64,000 nt of DNA, from positions 372,001 to 436,000 of the forward strand of contig JAQBPX010000038.1 in the NCBI GenBank assembly GCA_028287305.1, given 5' to 3'. The notes under the pieces were generated by a model. The model worked only from the letters and a program-made list of their open reading frames with translations, was not told where the DNA came from and searched no databases. Position numbers and translations under genes: made by a program. Position 1 is the stretch's first letter; every line of letters starts with the position of its first letter. This document shows positions 1 through 10,500 of this stretch, one piece after another. Source of the DNA: Gemmatimonadota bacterium (GTDB taxonomy: Bacteria; Gemmatimonadota; Gemmatimonadetes; Gemmatimonadales; Gemmatimonadaceae).

Positions 1-643
1 ACAGCGCCGAGTCGCGGCCAAACCTCGTCATCACGCCAACAAAAACGAACTCGCGGTCGAACGCCTCCACCAGCTTCGCGCCCTCCAGCCCCAGCACGCG
101 ATCGTCCGCCTCCGCCTGCTTGATGGCCGAGAGGGTCGCCCTGGCCGCCAGCTCGATGCGGATGCGCTCGTTCTCCACGCCCTCCGCCTCACCGATGAAG
201 GTCTCCTCACCCTTCCGCAACGTCACGCGGCAGGCGATACCCTTGCTCCGGCTCCGGCGAACTTCCACGTCCTCGAAGTAGATCCGCCGGCCACTCGTGG
301 CCACCGGGCTCTCCGCCACCACCGCCGGCAGCTCGAGCTCCTCCACCAGCGCCTGCGTCGCACCACTGCTGCGCCTGGGCGGCTGCGTCTCGTAGCTGGT
401 CGCCACGCTGATCTTCTTGTGGCTCACCCGCATCCCCAAGTGCGCGATCAGTGCGCTCTCGATGTTGCGTACGGTGCTCTTCGCCGGCACGTCGGTCGTG
501 GTCAGCACGTGGATCTCTTCCACGGCCCCGTTCTGCGCCGCCACGATGCGCGCCGAAATCACCCCCGGCAGGGTGGCCAGCAGCTCCTCCGCCCGCTGGA
601 TGGGCAGCACGCTCCCCGCGATCATCGCGTCAGGAGCAGGCAC
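1..643 (-). CDS. Conserved hypothetical protein, 3' end cut by window edge
   Basis: Reading the complement from about 643 gives an open frame that runs off the left edge, so the C-terminus is missing. The visible ~214 residues fall into two parts. Residues ~8-80 carry the strings LPGVISARIV, EEIHVLTT and VRNIESAL; residues ~115-214 carry FEDVEV, GEAEGVENERIRIELAA and ATLSAIKQAE. The pattern resembles conserved uncharacterised bacterial proteins, but I cannot name a family or function. There is no signal peptide or membrane segment. The start is uncertain: GTG at 643 and ATG at 625 are in frame, a stop lies upstream at 734-736, and no clear ribosome binding site precedes either start. Confidence 0.6.
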   Translation of the reverse strand, partial: MPAPDAMIAGSVLPIQRAEELLATLPGVISARIVAAQNGAVEEIHVLTTTDVPAKSTVRNIESALIAHLGMRVSHKKISVATSYETQPPRRSSGATQALVEELELPAVVAESPVATSGRRIYFEDVEVRRSRSKGIACRVTLRKGEETFIGEAEGVENERIRIELAARATLSAIKQAEADDRVLGLEGAKLVEAFDREFVFVGVMTRFGRDSAL

Positions 644-964
644 GGCATGGTTCGAGGGTTGCGACAACGGCGGGATCTCTCGGTCTTCGTCAGGGCGGGA
701 ACGGCAATTACGACCGATGCTCTGCGCGAGCCGTCATCGTCGAGCGTCTCTCAGCGCAGGGTGGCGAATATGGCCGCACGAGCTCGTTTGATCAAGCGCG
801 CGTTCCTATGATACCGGCCACCCTGAAAGACGGACCAACGTGCCCTGCGTCACAATGTTTTCTGGTCACTTTTGGCGACCAGAGTTCATACACTGACTAC
901 TTCACCGCTCCCGCCAGCTCACGGCAGCGGTGCGCAGCTCAGCCCATCGAATGGGGAGCGGGCC
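644..964. other. Intergenic stretch of about 320 bases
   Basis: This lies between the start of the partial hypothetical gene and the stop of the sigma-54 activator gene, both read leftwards, so it should contain the promoter of the hypothetical gene. I see no convincing gene, no strong repeat and no tRNA. A weak inverted repeat, TGGTC at 863-867 and GACCA at 877-881, is present, but it is too short to call a terminator. Confidence 0.4.
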
Positions 965-2556
<1,592 letters not shown>

Positions 2557-2560
<4 letters not shown>

Positions 2561-3084
2561 TGCGGGCTTTGGGCTTTGGGCTTTGGGCTTTGGGAACTGC
2601 CACCGTGATCCGTAGGGCGATCGGTGAGAACTGCCACCGCGTGATCCACGATCGGGTCGAGCGCGGCCAGCGCATCCGTCACGCCGCTCGTGCTGCCCGG
2701 GAGGTTCACGATCAGCGTCCTCGCGCGCGTGCCGGCCAGGCCGCGGCCGAGTGCGGCGCGCGGGAACGTCTCCATCATCACGCCGCGAATGCGCTCGGCG
2801 ATCCCGGGTGCCTCGCGCTCGAGGATCGCGCGCGTGGCCTCGGGGGTCACGTCGCGCGGGCTCAGGCCGGTGCCGCCGGTGGTGAGCACGACGTCGCAGT
2901 CGTTCTGGTCGCACCACGCGAGCAGCAGCGGCGTGATGCGGTGCACGTCGTCGGGCACCAGCTCGCGATGCGCAATGCTCCACCCGCGGCGCGTCGCCCA
3001 CTCGGCGATCGCGTCACCACTGGTGTCGGCGCGCTCGCCGCGGGCGCCGGCGTCGCTGATGGTGAGGATCGCGAGGCGGGTCAT
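2557..3084 (-). CDS. Mog/MoaB family molybdenum cofactor protein
   Basis: This 175-residue protein belongs to the MogA/MoaB family, which adenylates molybdopterin before molybdate insertion. Visible family motifs are TTGGTGLSPRD, TPEATRAI and LIVNLPGST. The product would serve the molybdenum (or tungsten) formate dehydrogenase encoded 16-21 kb away. The last ~12 residues (SQSPKPKAQSP) are encoded by a tandem GGGCTTT repeat and are unlike the family, so the native C-terminus was probably altered by repeat insertion. The gene sits between gcvT (four bases upstream) and the sigma-54 activator, whose GTG start overlaps this stop. I cannot decide between Mog and MoaB from the sequence alone; the RDVTPEAT string leans towards Mog. 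Confidence 0.9.
2564..2594. repeat. Tandem heptamer repeat (GGGCTTT)4-GGG
   Basis: Four consecutive GGGCTTT units plus GGG cover the junction of the Mog/MoaB gene and the sigma-54 activator gene. The repeat encodes the unusual SPKPKAQSP-like tail of the upstream protein. A diverged copy lies at 17606-17637 just before the fhs start codon. Confidence 0.9.
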
Positions 3085-3087
3085 CTG

Positions 3088-4200
3088 CTAGAGATGCGAC
3101 CCATCCTTGTAGAACGGCGGCTTCACCACCGTGGCCGGCACGCGCTTGCCGCGAATCTCCACCTCGAACTGCGTCCCCTCCTTCGCCTGCGCGGTGGGCA
3201 GGTACGCCGTTCCGATCGGGATTCCCAGCGAGGGTGACATCGTGCCGCTGCGCACCTCGCCACTCGCGTTGCCGTCGGCGTCGAACACGGGGAAGCCATG
3301 GCGCGCGATGTTGCGATCCGGCAGCGTGAAGCCCACCAGCTTGCGCGGCACGCCGCCCTCCTTCTGCTTCTTCAGCGCATCGCTGCCGATGAAGTCGCCC
3401 TTCGCGAGCTTCACCAGCCACTGGAGGTTGGCCTCGAGCGGCGTGGTGGTGTCGTCGATGTCGTTGCCGTAGAGCGCCATCCCCATCTCGAGGCGCAGGG
3501 TGTCGCGCGCGCCGAGCCCGGCCGGCGTCACGCGCCCGGTGCCGACCAGCGCTTCCCAGAGCTTCACGCCGTGTTCGTTCCTGTGATAGAGCTCGAAGCC
3601 GTCCTCGCCCGTGTAGCCGGTGCGGCTCACGATCATCGGCATCCCCGCCACCTCGCCCTCGGTGAAGTGGTAGTAGCCGATGTCGGCGAGCTTCACCTGC
3701 GTGAGCGGCTGCAGAATTTCCTGCGCCTTGGGTCCCTGCAGCGCGAGCAGGGCGTATCCGTCGCTCGCGTCTTCCAGCTTCACGCCGAACTGCGCGGTGT
3801 GCGGCGCGATGTGCGCGTAGTCCTTGGCGGCGTTGCTGGCGTTCACCACCATCATCACCTTGTCGGCGAAGCGGTACACCAGGCAGTCGTCCACGATGGT
3901 GCCGCCGTCGTGGAGGATGGTGCTGTAGTGCGCCTGCCCCACCGCGAGCTTCGGCACGTCATTGGTGGTCACGTAGTTGACGAAGTCCACCGCGCGCTCG
4001 CCGGTCACGAAGAACTCGCCCATGTGGCTCACGTCGAACAGCCCGCACTCGCGCCGCACCGCGTTGTGCTCCACCGTGATCCCGGCCGGGTACTGCACCG
4101 GCATCTCGTACCCGGCGAAGGGGACGATCTTGGCGCCGAGCGCCTTGTGGATGTCGTAGAAGGGGGTGCGCTTGAGGGGTGCGTTCGAGGCGTCGCTCAT
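3088..4200 (-). CDS. gcvT: Glycine cleavage system T protein (aminomethyltransferase)
   Basis: This 370-residue protein transfers the methylene group from the aminomethyl-lipoyl H protein to tetrahydrofolate, releasing ammonia. The N-terminus starts with RTPFYDIHKALGAK and FAGYEMPVQY. Folate-site strings GLFDVSHMGE and YTGEDGFELY are present, as is the C-terminal OB-like domain (ending FYKDGSHL). Length matches the family (~360-370). ATG 4200 is chosen because homology begins right after it, although the frame stays open upstream; no good ribosome binding site is seen. The other gcv genes are not in the window. The product, 5,10-methylene-THF, links to the formate-THF ligase gene further along. 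Confidence 0.96.
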   Translation of the reverse strand: MSDASNAPLKRTPFYDIHKALGAKIVPFAGYEMPVQYPAGITVEHNAVRRECGLFDVSHMGEFFVTGERAVDFVNYVTTNDVPKLAVGQAHYSTILHDGGTIVDDCLVYRFADKVMMVVNASNAAKDYAHIAPHTAQFGVKLEDASDGYALLALQGPKAQEILQPLTQVKLADIGYYHFTEGEVAGMPMIVSRTGYTGEDGFELYHRNEHGVKLWEALVGTGRVTPAGLGARDTLRLEMGMALYGNDIDDTTTPLEANLQWLVKLAKGDFIGSDALKKQKEGGVPRKLVGFTLPDRNIARHGFPVFDADGNASGEVRSGTMSPSLGIPIGTAYLPTAQAKEGTQFEVEIRGKRVPATVVKPPFYKDGSHL

Positions 4201-4295
4201 GGTCTGCCGTGCGTCAGGATGGCGGGTTTCGTGAGGGACAGGGAATATGCCGAAACGGCAGGGGCTCTGTAAGGGCAGAAGCTGCACTGTCACAA

Positions 4296-4334
4296 ACGCA
4301 CTCAGTGCGTTATCGTACATGGGGGAGATAACGC
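4296..4334. promoter_or_regulatory. Pair of overlapping palindromes between gcvT and a small plus-strand gene
   Basis: ACGCACT-C-AGTGCGT (4296-4310) is a perfect 7-base-arm palindrome. It overlaps GCGTTATC...GATAACGC (4307-4314 and 4327-4334), an 8-base inverted repeat. They lie about 100 bases upstream of gcvT on the minus strand and 75 bases upstream of the small plus-strand gene. They could be operators or RNA hairpins in a gcvT leader. The sequence does not look like a glycine riboswitch. Function is inferred from position only. Confidence 0.35.
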
Positions 4335-4408
4335 CCCGCCCGATTCGCCGCATGCGGGCACCTGCCATCCTCTGGGGTGGCGAAGACGAACGATGCCGGT
4401 CCCGCCAA

Positions 4409-4579
4409 ATGGAAGTGCCCCCCGCCCGCCTCGCAGTCCTCATGGACGAGGCACGCGCACGCCTCCATCCCGTCCGCGGCGATATGGATGACGCGACCTT
4501 CGACGCGCTCGTGAAGAGCGTCAGCGCCCGCCAGTATCGCGAGGAGCTCGCCGGCCAGCGGGGCCGGCTCCGGGTCTAG
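4409..4579 (+). CDS. Small hypothetical protein
   Basis: A 56-residue product is predicted from ATG 4409: it contains LAVLMDEARARLHPVRGDMDDATFDALVKSVS and is charged and mostly helical, without a signal peptide or membrane segment. Codon composition looks coding over this stretch but poor in the longer upstream frame, hence the late start. Its stop overlaps the stop of the convergent hydrolase gene by four bases. I do not recognise the family, and it could be spurious. Confidence 0.45.
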   Translation: MEVPPARLAVLMDEARARLHPVRGDMDDATFDALVKSVSARQYREELAGQRGRLRV

Positions 4580-5730
4580 CGAGGGTTCGAGCGGGGGGCG
4601 AGCGTCTCCCTGAAAAACCCCAGCAACAGGTCGCTCACCATCTCGAACTGCGCCTGCGCCGACAGCGTGGTGCCCGTGTTCCAGAGCAGCAGGGGCATCA
4701 CGAACGGCGCATCGCTGAACGACAGGTGATTGCTCCCCGGCAGCTTGCGCGTGGTGCCGCGCACGTCGTTCGCGCTCTTGAGCGAGATCCCGGTCCACAT
4801 CAGGTCGCGCGCGCGCCCCATCTCTGCGCGCCTCGCGCGCCCGTTCGCTTCCGCCGTGTCGGCGGGGGGATTCGCGCTCGTGGCCGGCTGGCTGAGCAGC
4901 ACCAGGAAGTTCTTCGCGACGCCTCCCTTCTCCGTCGCGCTCGACGGATCGCCGTCCATGTCGGCGCACGCGCGAATCAACGGCGACGCACACGCCATCA
5001 GCGCGGCCGCGCCCCCGATCGAGTGCCCCAGGTAGCCGATGCGCGCGCGGTCGATCGGCAACCTGCTCGCCCTGATCAGCGCGGGCAGCGCGGCCACCGC
5101 CTCGTTCGCCCACGCCTGCACGGTCCAGTCGAACGCCGAGTCGAGGCTCGCGTCCATGTGGTCGGCGGTGAGCCGCTTGCGGAGCGAGTCGCCACCCGGC
5201 TGCATCACGCGCCCCTGCGCGTCGAGCGCAAAGCCGCCGAAGGGATGGTCGAGCACGATCACGACGTATCCCTCGCTCGCCAGCTGCTGCACCAGCGCGG
5301 TGTACTGCTGGCGCGCGATGCCGAACCCCGGCGAGAAGAGGAGCAGTGGCCAGCCCCCCGTGGGCGCCTTCGCCGCTGGCGCATCGAGCGTGGCCGCCGT
5401 GCGCACGTTGCGCAGGGAGTCGAGCACCTCGCGCGGCAGGTCCAGGTAGGAGCGCGCGATCATCGAGTCCACCAGCGCGGACTGCGCGATGTAGGGCGCG
5501 CGCTTCGCCCCCGCCTTCGCGATGGGGTACCACGCCTGCGCCTGCAGCACGCGCACCAGTCCCGGCCTGGGGCGCGCGGGCGTGAAGCGCTGCGACGGAA
5601 GCATCGCGGTGCCCACCGCGTACTGCCCCTGCGGGAGCGGCAGGGGCACCACGGCGGCGGAATCTCCCTGCTGCGCGAGCAGGGGCTGGGTGGCAGCGCA
5701 GAGGAACAGCGCGAGGCGAGCGAGGGTCAT
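4576..5730 (-). CDS. Secreted alpha/beta hydrolase, PAF-acetylhydrolase-like
   Basis: This 384-residue protein has a signal peptide (MTLARLALFLCAATQPLLAQ). It shows the features of the platelet-activating-factor acetylhydrolase isoform II/dienelactone-hydrolase group: LLLFSPGFG (oxyanion region), YVVIVLDHPFGG, nucleophile elbow GHSIGG, the acid in ADMDGD and the late histidine in SNHLSF. All three members of the catalytic triad are therefore visible. It probably cleaves short-chain esters or phospholipid acetyl groups in the periplasm or outside the cell; the real substrate is unknown. It has no obvious operon partner; the gene on its right is a separate secreted protein 61 bases away. Confidence 0.85.
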   Translation of the reverse strand: MTLARLALFLCAATQPLLAQQGDSAAVVPLPLPQGQYAVGTAMLPSQRFTPARPRPGLVRVLQAQAWYPIAKAGAKRAPYIAQSALVDSMIARSYLDLPREVLDSLRNVRTAATLDAPAAKAPTGGWPLLLFSPGFGIARQQYTALVQQLASEGYVVIVLDHPFGGFALDAQGRVMQPGGDSLRKRLTADHMDASLDSAFDWTVQAWANEAVAALPALIRASRLPIDRARIGYLGHSIGGAAALMACASPLIRACADMDGDPSSATEKGGVAKNFLVLLSQPATSANPPADTAEANGRARRAEMGRARDLMWTGISLKSANDVRGTTRKLPGSNHLSFSDAPFVMPLLLWNTGTTLSAQAQFEMVSDLLLGFFRETLAPRSNPR

Positions 5731-5791
5731 GAGCCGGCTGTGGGGGATGAACTGCTGTCCCCAAAGATACGGCGTCGCTCGCCCTGCGCCG

Positions 5792-6211
5792 CTACGGTTT
5801 CGTCATCACGAAGCTCACCGCGCCATGCCCGCAGAGCATCACCCCGCGCAGCTCCGCGCCCTTGAGCACCGCCGTGGTGCCGCACACCTGCCCCATGAGC
5901 TCCTGGCTCCAGGAGATCTCGGTGGTGGTGATCGCGAACTTGCTCGTCGTCATCTCCTGCATGCTGCCATCCATCTCGGCGGCGAACTGGGTGATGGAGA
6001 GCGCGCTGTCCTTCGCGATCACGAGCTTGAGCGCGCCGGAGGGACCATTGGGCATGCTGTAGGTCCCCTGCCACGTGCCGGCCAGGCGCGCGGTGGTGTC
6101 GGTCGCCGCGGCCTTTGCGGCGGATGCCTGGGCGGGTGCCTGGGCATGCGCGAGGTGCGCGGCGACGAGGGCGGCGAGTGCGCCGATGATGACGATGCGA
6201 TGAGCCTTCAT
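5792..6211 (-). CDS. Small secreted hypothetical protein
   Basis: This 139-residue protein has a clear signal peptide (MKAHRIVIIGALAALVAAHLA, cleavage after AHAQ). The mature part begins TARLAGTWQGTYSMPNG, a string typical of small beta-rich lipocalin-like or extracellular domains of unknown function, and contains two cysteines (QVCG, VMLCG) that could form a disulfide. It lies upstream of the hydrolase gene in the same direction, 61 bases apart, and may be co-transcribed. No enzymatic motif is visible. Confidence 0.75.
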   Translation of the reverse strand: MKAHRIVIIGALAALVAAHLAHAQAPAQASAAKAAATDTTARLAGTWQGTYSMPNGPSGALKLVIAKDSALSITQFAAEMDGSMQEMTTSKFAITTTEISWSQELMGQVCGTTAVLKGAELRGVMLCGHGAVSFVMTKP

Positions 6212-6276
6212 GATTGATCCCTGTGTGAGTGTGTGTCGTTCGGTTACTTCACTGTTACTGCACTGTTACTGCACTG

Positions 6277-7587
6277 TTATCGCAGTCGCACGCGCTCGAG
6301 GCGCACGCCGTTCAGGCTGAATGCGCTGAGGTACGCGACGCCGTTCGCGCCGAATCCCTCGAGCGTCCGTCCCTCGGGCAGCCGCACGCGCTCCACGATG
6401 CGCCCGTCGCGGTCCACCACGTCGTACAGCAGTCCCTTGCCCGACTGCGCGCTCGTCGCGGGCAGGATCCAGACGCGACCCTGGGGATCGGCGCGCATCA
6501 TCCCCGTGCGCACCACTGGCGGGTAGTAGTCCGGCATCTCGCTCGCGGGCGCGACCAGCGGCAGCTCGAGCGGCGCGGGCACCGGCGTTGCCGCCTGCGC
6601 CGCGCCACTACGACCGTCACCACCGATCGGCATGATGGTCATGCTGTGTCCCTGTGCCTGCCCCGGTACGGGTGGCAACGCGGCCTGCCGCGCGAGCACT
6701 TTCTTCGCGGAGTCCACCAGCGCGTCCTTCTCGTCGTCAGTGAGCCGCTTCCAGTCGAAGGGCATCTTCGCCGTCGCGCGCCGCGCGTCGCCGGCGATCC
6801 AGTCCAGGTGATAGTCGCTGCCGCGCAGCACGGCCACGGAGCCATCGGGCAGCGCCACCCAGTCGTCCACGGTGGACACCGGCATCACCATGGGGCTGAG
6901 ACGCACCGCACCATTGGGGAGGTACTCGGTGTGCGCGAGCATCTTCGGGATGCGCAGCCATGCGATGGTGTCTGCCACGCGCGTGTCGAAGTTCACGCGC
7001 AGCAGAGGAGCGGAGTCGGGGAGCATGGGCGGCACGTACTGCTTGCCCGCGACCGGCGCCCGGAACGCGGGGAACAGGAACGATCGATAGATCAGCCGGC
7101 CGGCCGCATCCATTCGCGGGCTTCCCTGCGACGACGTGGCGAGCGTCTGCACGTCGTTCGGCCGCGGCGCCGACATCACGCGCGCCACCGACCCCGTGGG
7201 GCCCAGCACCACCAGCGCGCGGCCCACGCCGTCCACGAACAGCGTGGAGTCGCCCGCATAGGGGATGATGGCCGAGGCACGCGCGCCGTACTGGAGCGCG
7301 GCGCCCGCGGTGGTATCGGCGATCACGCGCCCCAGCGCGAGTGCACCGTCCAGCAGCATCAGCCTGCGACCCCTGGGGTCGTTCACCATCACGCGGCCGT
7401 CGGACAGCTCGCGCACGCCGGTGATCGCGCGAAAGGTGTCGCGCGACACCGCCTCCGCGGCGGGCAGCGTGCGCACCGGAATCGCCTGCTGCGCGAAAGC
7501 TGGCCGCGCGGCAGCGAGCGTCATCGCGCACGCGATGTGGAAGTACGTGGCGTGTTTCATCATCCTGCTCCCGTTGTGTGCGTTCAT
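6277..7587 (-). CDS. Secreted beta-propeller protein (6-bladed, NHL/TolB-like)
   Basis: This protein of about 436 residues has a signal peptide around MMKHATYFHIACAMTLAAA. Repeated strand-rich units such as GVRELSDGRVMVNDPRGRRLMLLD, DGVGRALVVLGPTG, VALPDGSVAVLRGSDYHLDW and ADPQGRVWILP are spaced as in 6-bladed propellers. The first ATG (7587) overlaps the stop of the upstream receptor as ATGA, indicating translational coupling. ATG 7560 is an alternative with GGGAG seven bases upstream and a more usual signal-peptide length. The product probably works at the cell surface together with the receptor; its ligand is unknown. Confidence 0.8.
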   Translation of the reverse strand: MNAHNGSRMMKHATYFHIACAMTLAAARPAFAQQAIPVRTLPAAEAVSRDTFRAITGVRELSDGRVMVNDPRGRRLMLLDGALALGRVIADTTAGAALQYGARASAIIPYAGDSTLFVDGVGRALVVLGPTGSVARVMSAPRPNDVQTLATSSQGSPRMDAAGRLIYRSFLFPAFRAPVAGKQYVPPMLPDSAPLLRVNFDTRVADTIAWLRIPKMLAHTEYLPNGAVRLSPMVMPVSTVDDWVALPDGSVAVLRGSDYHLDWIAGDARRATAKMPFDWKRLTDDEKDALVDSAKKVLARQAALPPVPGQAQGHSMTIMPIGGDGRSGAAQAATPVPAPLELPLVAPASEMPDYYPPVVRTGMMRADPQGRVWILPATSAQSGKGLLYDVVDRDGRIVERVRLPEGRTLEGFGANGVAYLSAFSLNGVRLERVRLR

Positions 7588-10500
7588 CGGTGGATCATCA
7601 CGGCCGACGACGACGGATCCACCGTGCCGCCATTCCAGCCCATCTGCGCCAGCATGCCGAGCGCGCCCAGGCTGGCGCCGCCCGCGGTGGATGACCGCAC
7701 CGCCGCGAGGTAGCGCCTGTCGAGCGACGTGAGCGTGGTGGCGGGCAGCCTCCGCAGCTGCTCCTCGCTCAGCAGCGCGCGCACGGCGGGGGCGAGCGCG
7801 CGAAGCACGTCGATCGTCGCCTCGCGCGCGCCCCGATAGCGCGCATACGCCTCGGCGCGATCGTACTCGGGTGGCAACGCCACCAGGTAGCGCGCGACCG
7901 GAGTCCAGATGGAGTCGTAGGCCACCGCGTACACACGATTGAGCGTGGAGATGCTGTCCGCCTGCACGCGCGTGAGGTGCAGCGTGTCGGCCTCGCGCAT
8001 GATCCAGCCCATGGGGTTCTGCGGAATGAGCGCCGCGCTCATGCCGCGAATGTCCTGCTCGCTGCTGCGCGCGCCGGTGCGGCCGCGCCCGCGGTCGAGC
8101 GTCTGCGTGAGCAGCTGCCGCTCGCGCGTGTATCCCAGGTCGTAGCGGAACTGCAGCGTCGCCACCAGCGGGTTGCGCGCGATGGACTCCCGCGTGTTGG
8201 TTGAGCCGAAGCGCGGGTTCACCTCATAGCGGAAGCGCTGGCTGGCCGCGTCGAACCCGCGCACGAACAGCAGGGTTGGGTCGGGCGTCACCGCCTGCCA
8301 GCGCAACGGGTTGTTGACGTAGAGTGACGCGTTGAGCCGCTGTGGAAAGCGGAACTTCACTGGGTTGAAGCCGATCGTCAGCGTGGACGTGGACGTCCAC
8401 GGTTCCTGGCAGCTGTTGCGCCCCGCCACCTGTCCCAGCTGTCGCACCAGGCAGCGCTGCGCCGCGCCGCGGCCGGAGAGCAATGCCTGCATCCCCGCCG
8501 CCACCTGCCCGTCCTGCGCCGACAACGCCGGGTCGAACACGTATGCGCGGTCGTTGCGGAACCCGTCACCATTGATGTCAGCGTTGACCATTGGCGTGTA
8601 GGGACGGCCGGAGCGGAACGAGCCCGAGAATCCGATCGGCATCCATCCGAACAGGTCGTACGATCCGTTGAGCGACAGCTGGTGACGCGAGTCGAGCGCG
8701 GAACGCGCGCTCGTGTTCGTGCGCGGGTCCCCACCGGTGCTGGCGAACCCCGGCTGTGCGTCGCGGGTGTTCGAGTACACGTAGCTCGCGCTCCACGAGT
8801 ACCGCGCGCGCCAGGTGGCGGGCTGCAGCGAGACGGTGAACTGGCGGTTGGTGGACGAGAACGCGGAGCGCTGCTCGAGCACGTTCCCGAAGCGCGAGTC
8901 CCGTCGCGCCGCGGCGGAGGCGATCGAACCAGTGGCGCCCACGACATTCGACGCCGTCACGTACACGGGGCGATTGCCCTCCGCGGCCAGTCGGAAGCCC
9001 ACCGCGGGCGCGAAGTTGAGGTTCACCACGCCCGCCTGGTCGCTGTTCACGGAGTACGTGGCGTCTGCGGTCGCCAGCAGGCGGTTGCCGAGCACCGCGC
9101 CACTCCAGTTCAGGTTGGAGCGCGCGCTGCGCTGCGCCGCGTATCCGGTGCTGAAGAGCGAGACGTCGGGCGCGCTGTTGGCGAAGCTGCTCCCGGCTGA
9201 GCCATCGGCACACGCGGTGGGAGCGTTGCCCTCGCCCGCTGCGTAGGCGCGCCAGTCGGCACGCGGAACGGCAGCGCCCACGCACACGAGCTGCGACACG
9301 GCCTGCGGCAGTCCGGTGTTCGAGATCGCCGAGGCCACCAGCTGCGCCGACGGCGTGTTCTGGAAGATGCCGAATCCACCGCGCACCACGGCGCGCGGCG
9401 ACCGCACGTATCCCTCGGCCACCGCAAGCTGCGCGGACTGCCCGTAGGTCCAGGCGAACCCCACGCGCGGGCTGAGGTACAGCCGTTCCGGAAGCTGCGT
9501 GTTGTCCGATCCGAATGCGGCGGCCACGTTCTCGTTGCGCTGCGGGGCGCGCAGGTAGCGATTGGCGTCGGCACGCACGCCGTACTGCAGCTGGAAGTCG
9601 GGCCTGATGCGGAAGGCGTCGCCCATCGCGAGCCCGCCCACCAGCTGGCGCCCGCTGCGGATGCGCGGCGCCAGCGTGCGGGTGTACTGCGCCGCCGTGC
9701 CCGCGGCGAGCTCCGCCAGCGAGTTGTAGGCGAAGCTGCCAAGCGCGTTGGACGTGAGGTCCTGCCTCACGTCGTCGTATCGCAGCGACGAGGTGAGCTG
9801 CAGGCGGTGCCGATTGTCCACGCTGAACCAGGAGAGCTGGTTCTGCACCGAGGCTGTACCAGTGACTGAGCTCGTGCGCTGCGTGGGGCTGCCGCCGAAG
9901 GTCAGCCCGGCGATGGCGGAAGAGCCGTCGTCGAACAGCGACGTCACCCGCACGCCGCCGCTCGGCAGCGCAAGGTACGGGGTGGTGCTCGCGCGCAGCT
10001 GGCTCACGCCGGCCTGCGTCTCACTGAGGATGGTGTTGCGCAGGTAGGTGGTCTGGCGGGCCTGCAGCGCGCCGGTCCAGCTGGCACTGCGCACGTCGTT
10101 GGTCGGCAGCGCGGTGAGTTGCGCGAAGGGCGCATTGGAGCGCCCGATGCTCGTGGCGGCCGTGATGGTCAGCGCCTGCCCCGTGGTGCTCCCGCGTGGC
10201 GCCCAGTCGAAGTTGGCGAGCAGCAAGCCGCGGTCTGACACCTTCTGCGCGGGAAGTCCGGTCACTGAAAGCGGCGCGCCGGCAAGCCCCACCAGGGAGC
10301 GCAGCCGCGCGGCCGAATCACTCGCGACACCGGCCATCCGCAGTGCGAGGTCGCTCGCGTTCGCGAGCGTGGGCACGTCGCTCACGCGCCGGTCCACCTG
10401 GTAGCCGATGCTGTAGAAGCTCCTGTCCATCTTCACGGGTCCGGCGGTGGCCGCGCCGACCGACAGCGCCCCGTATGCCGCGCCGAGTGCGCGGCCGGCG

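Noticed and set aside
4201-4408. Glycine riboswitch upstream of gcvT
   Set aside because: The tandem aptamer core strings expected of that class are not visible; only simple palindromes are present.
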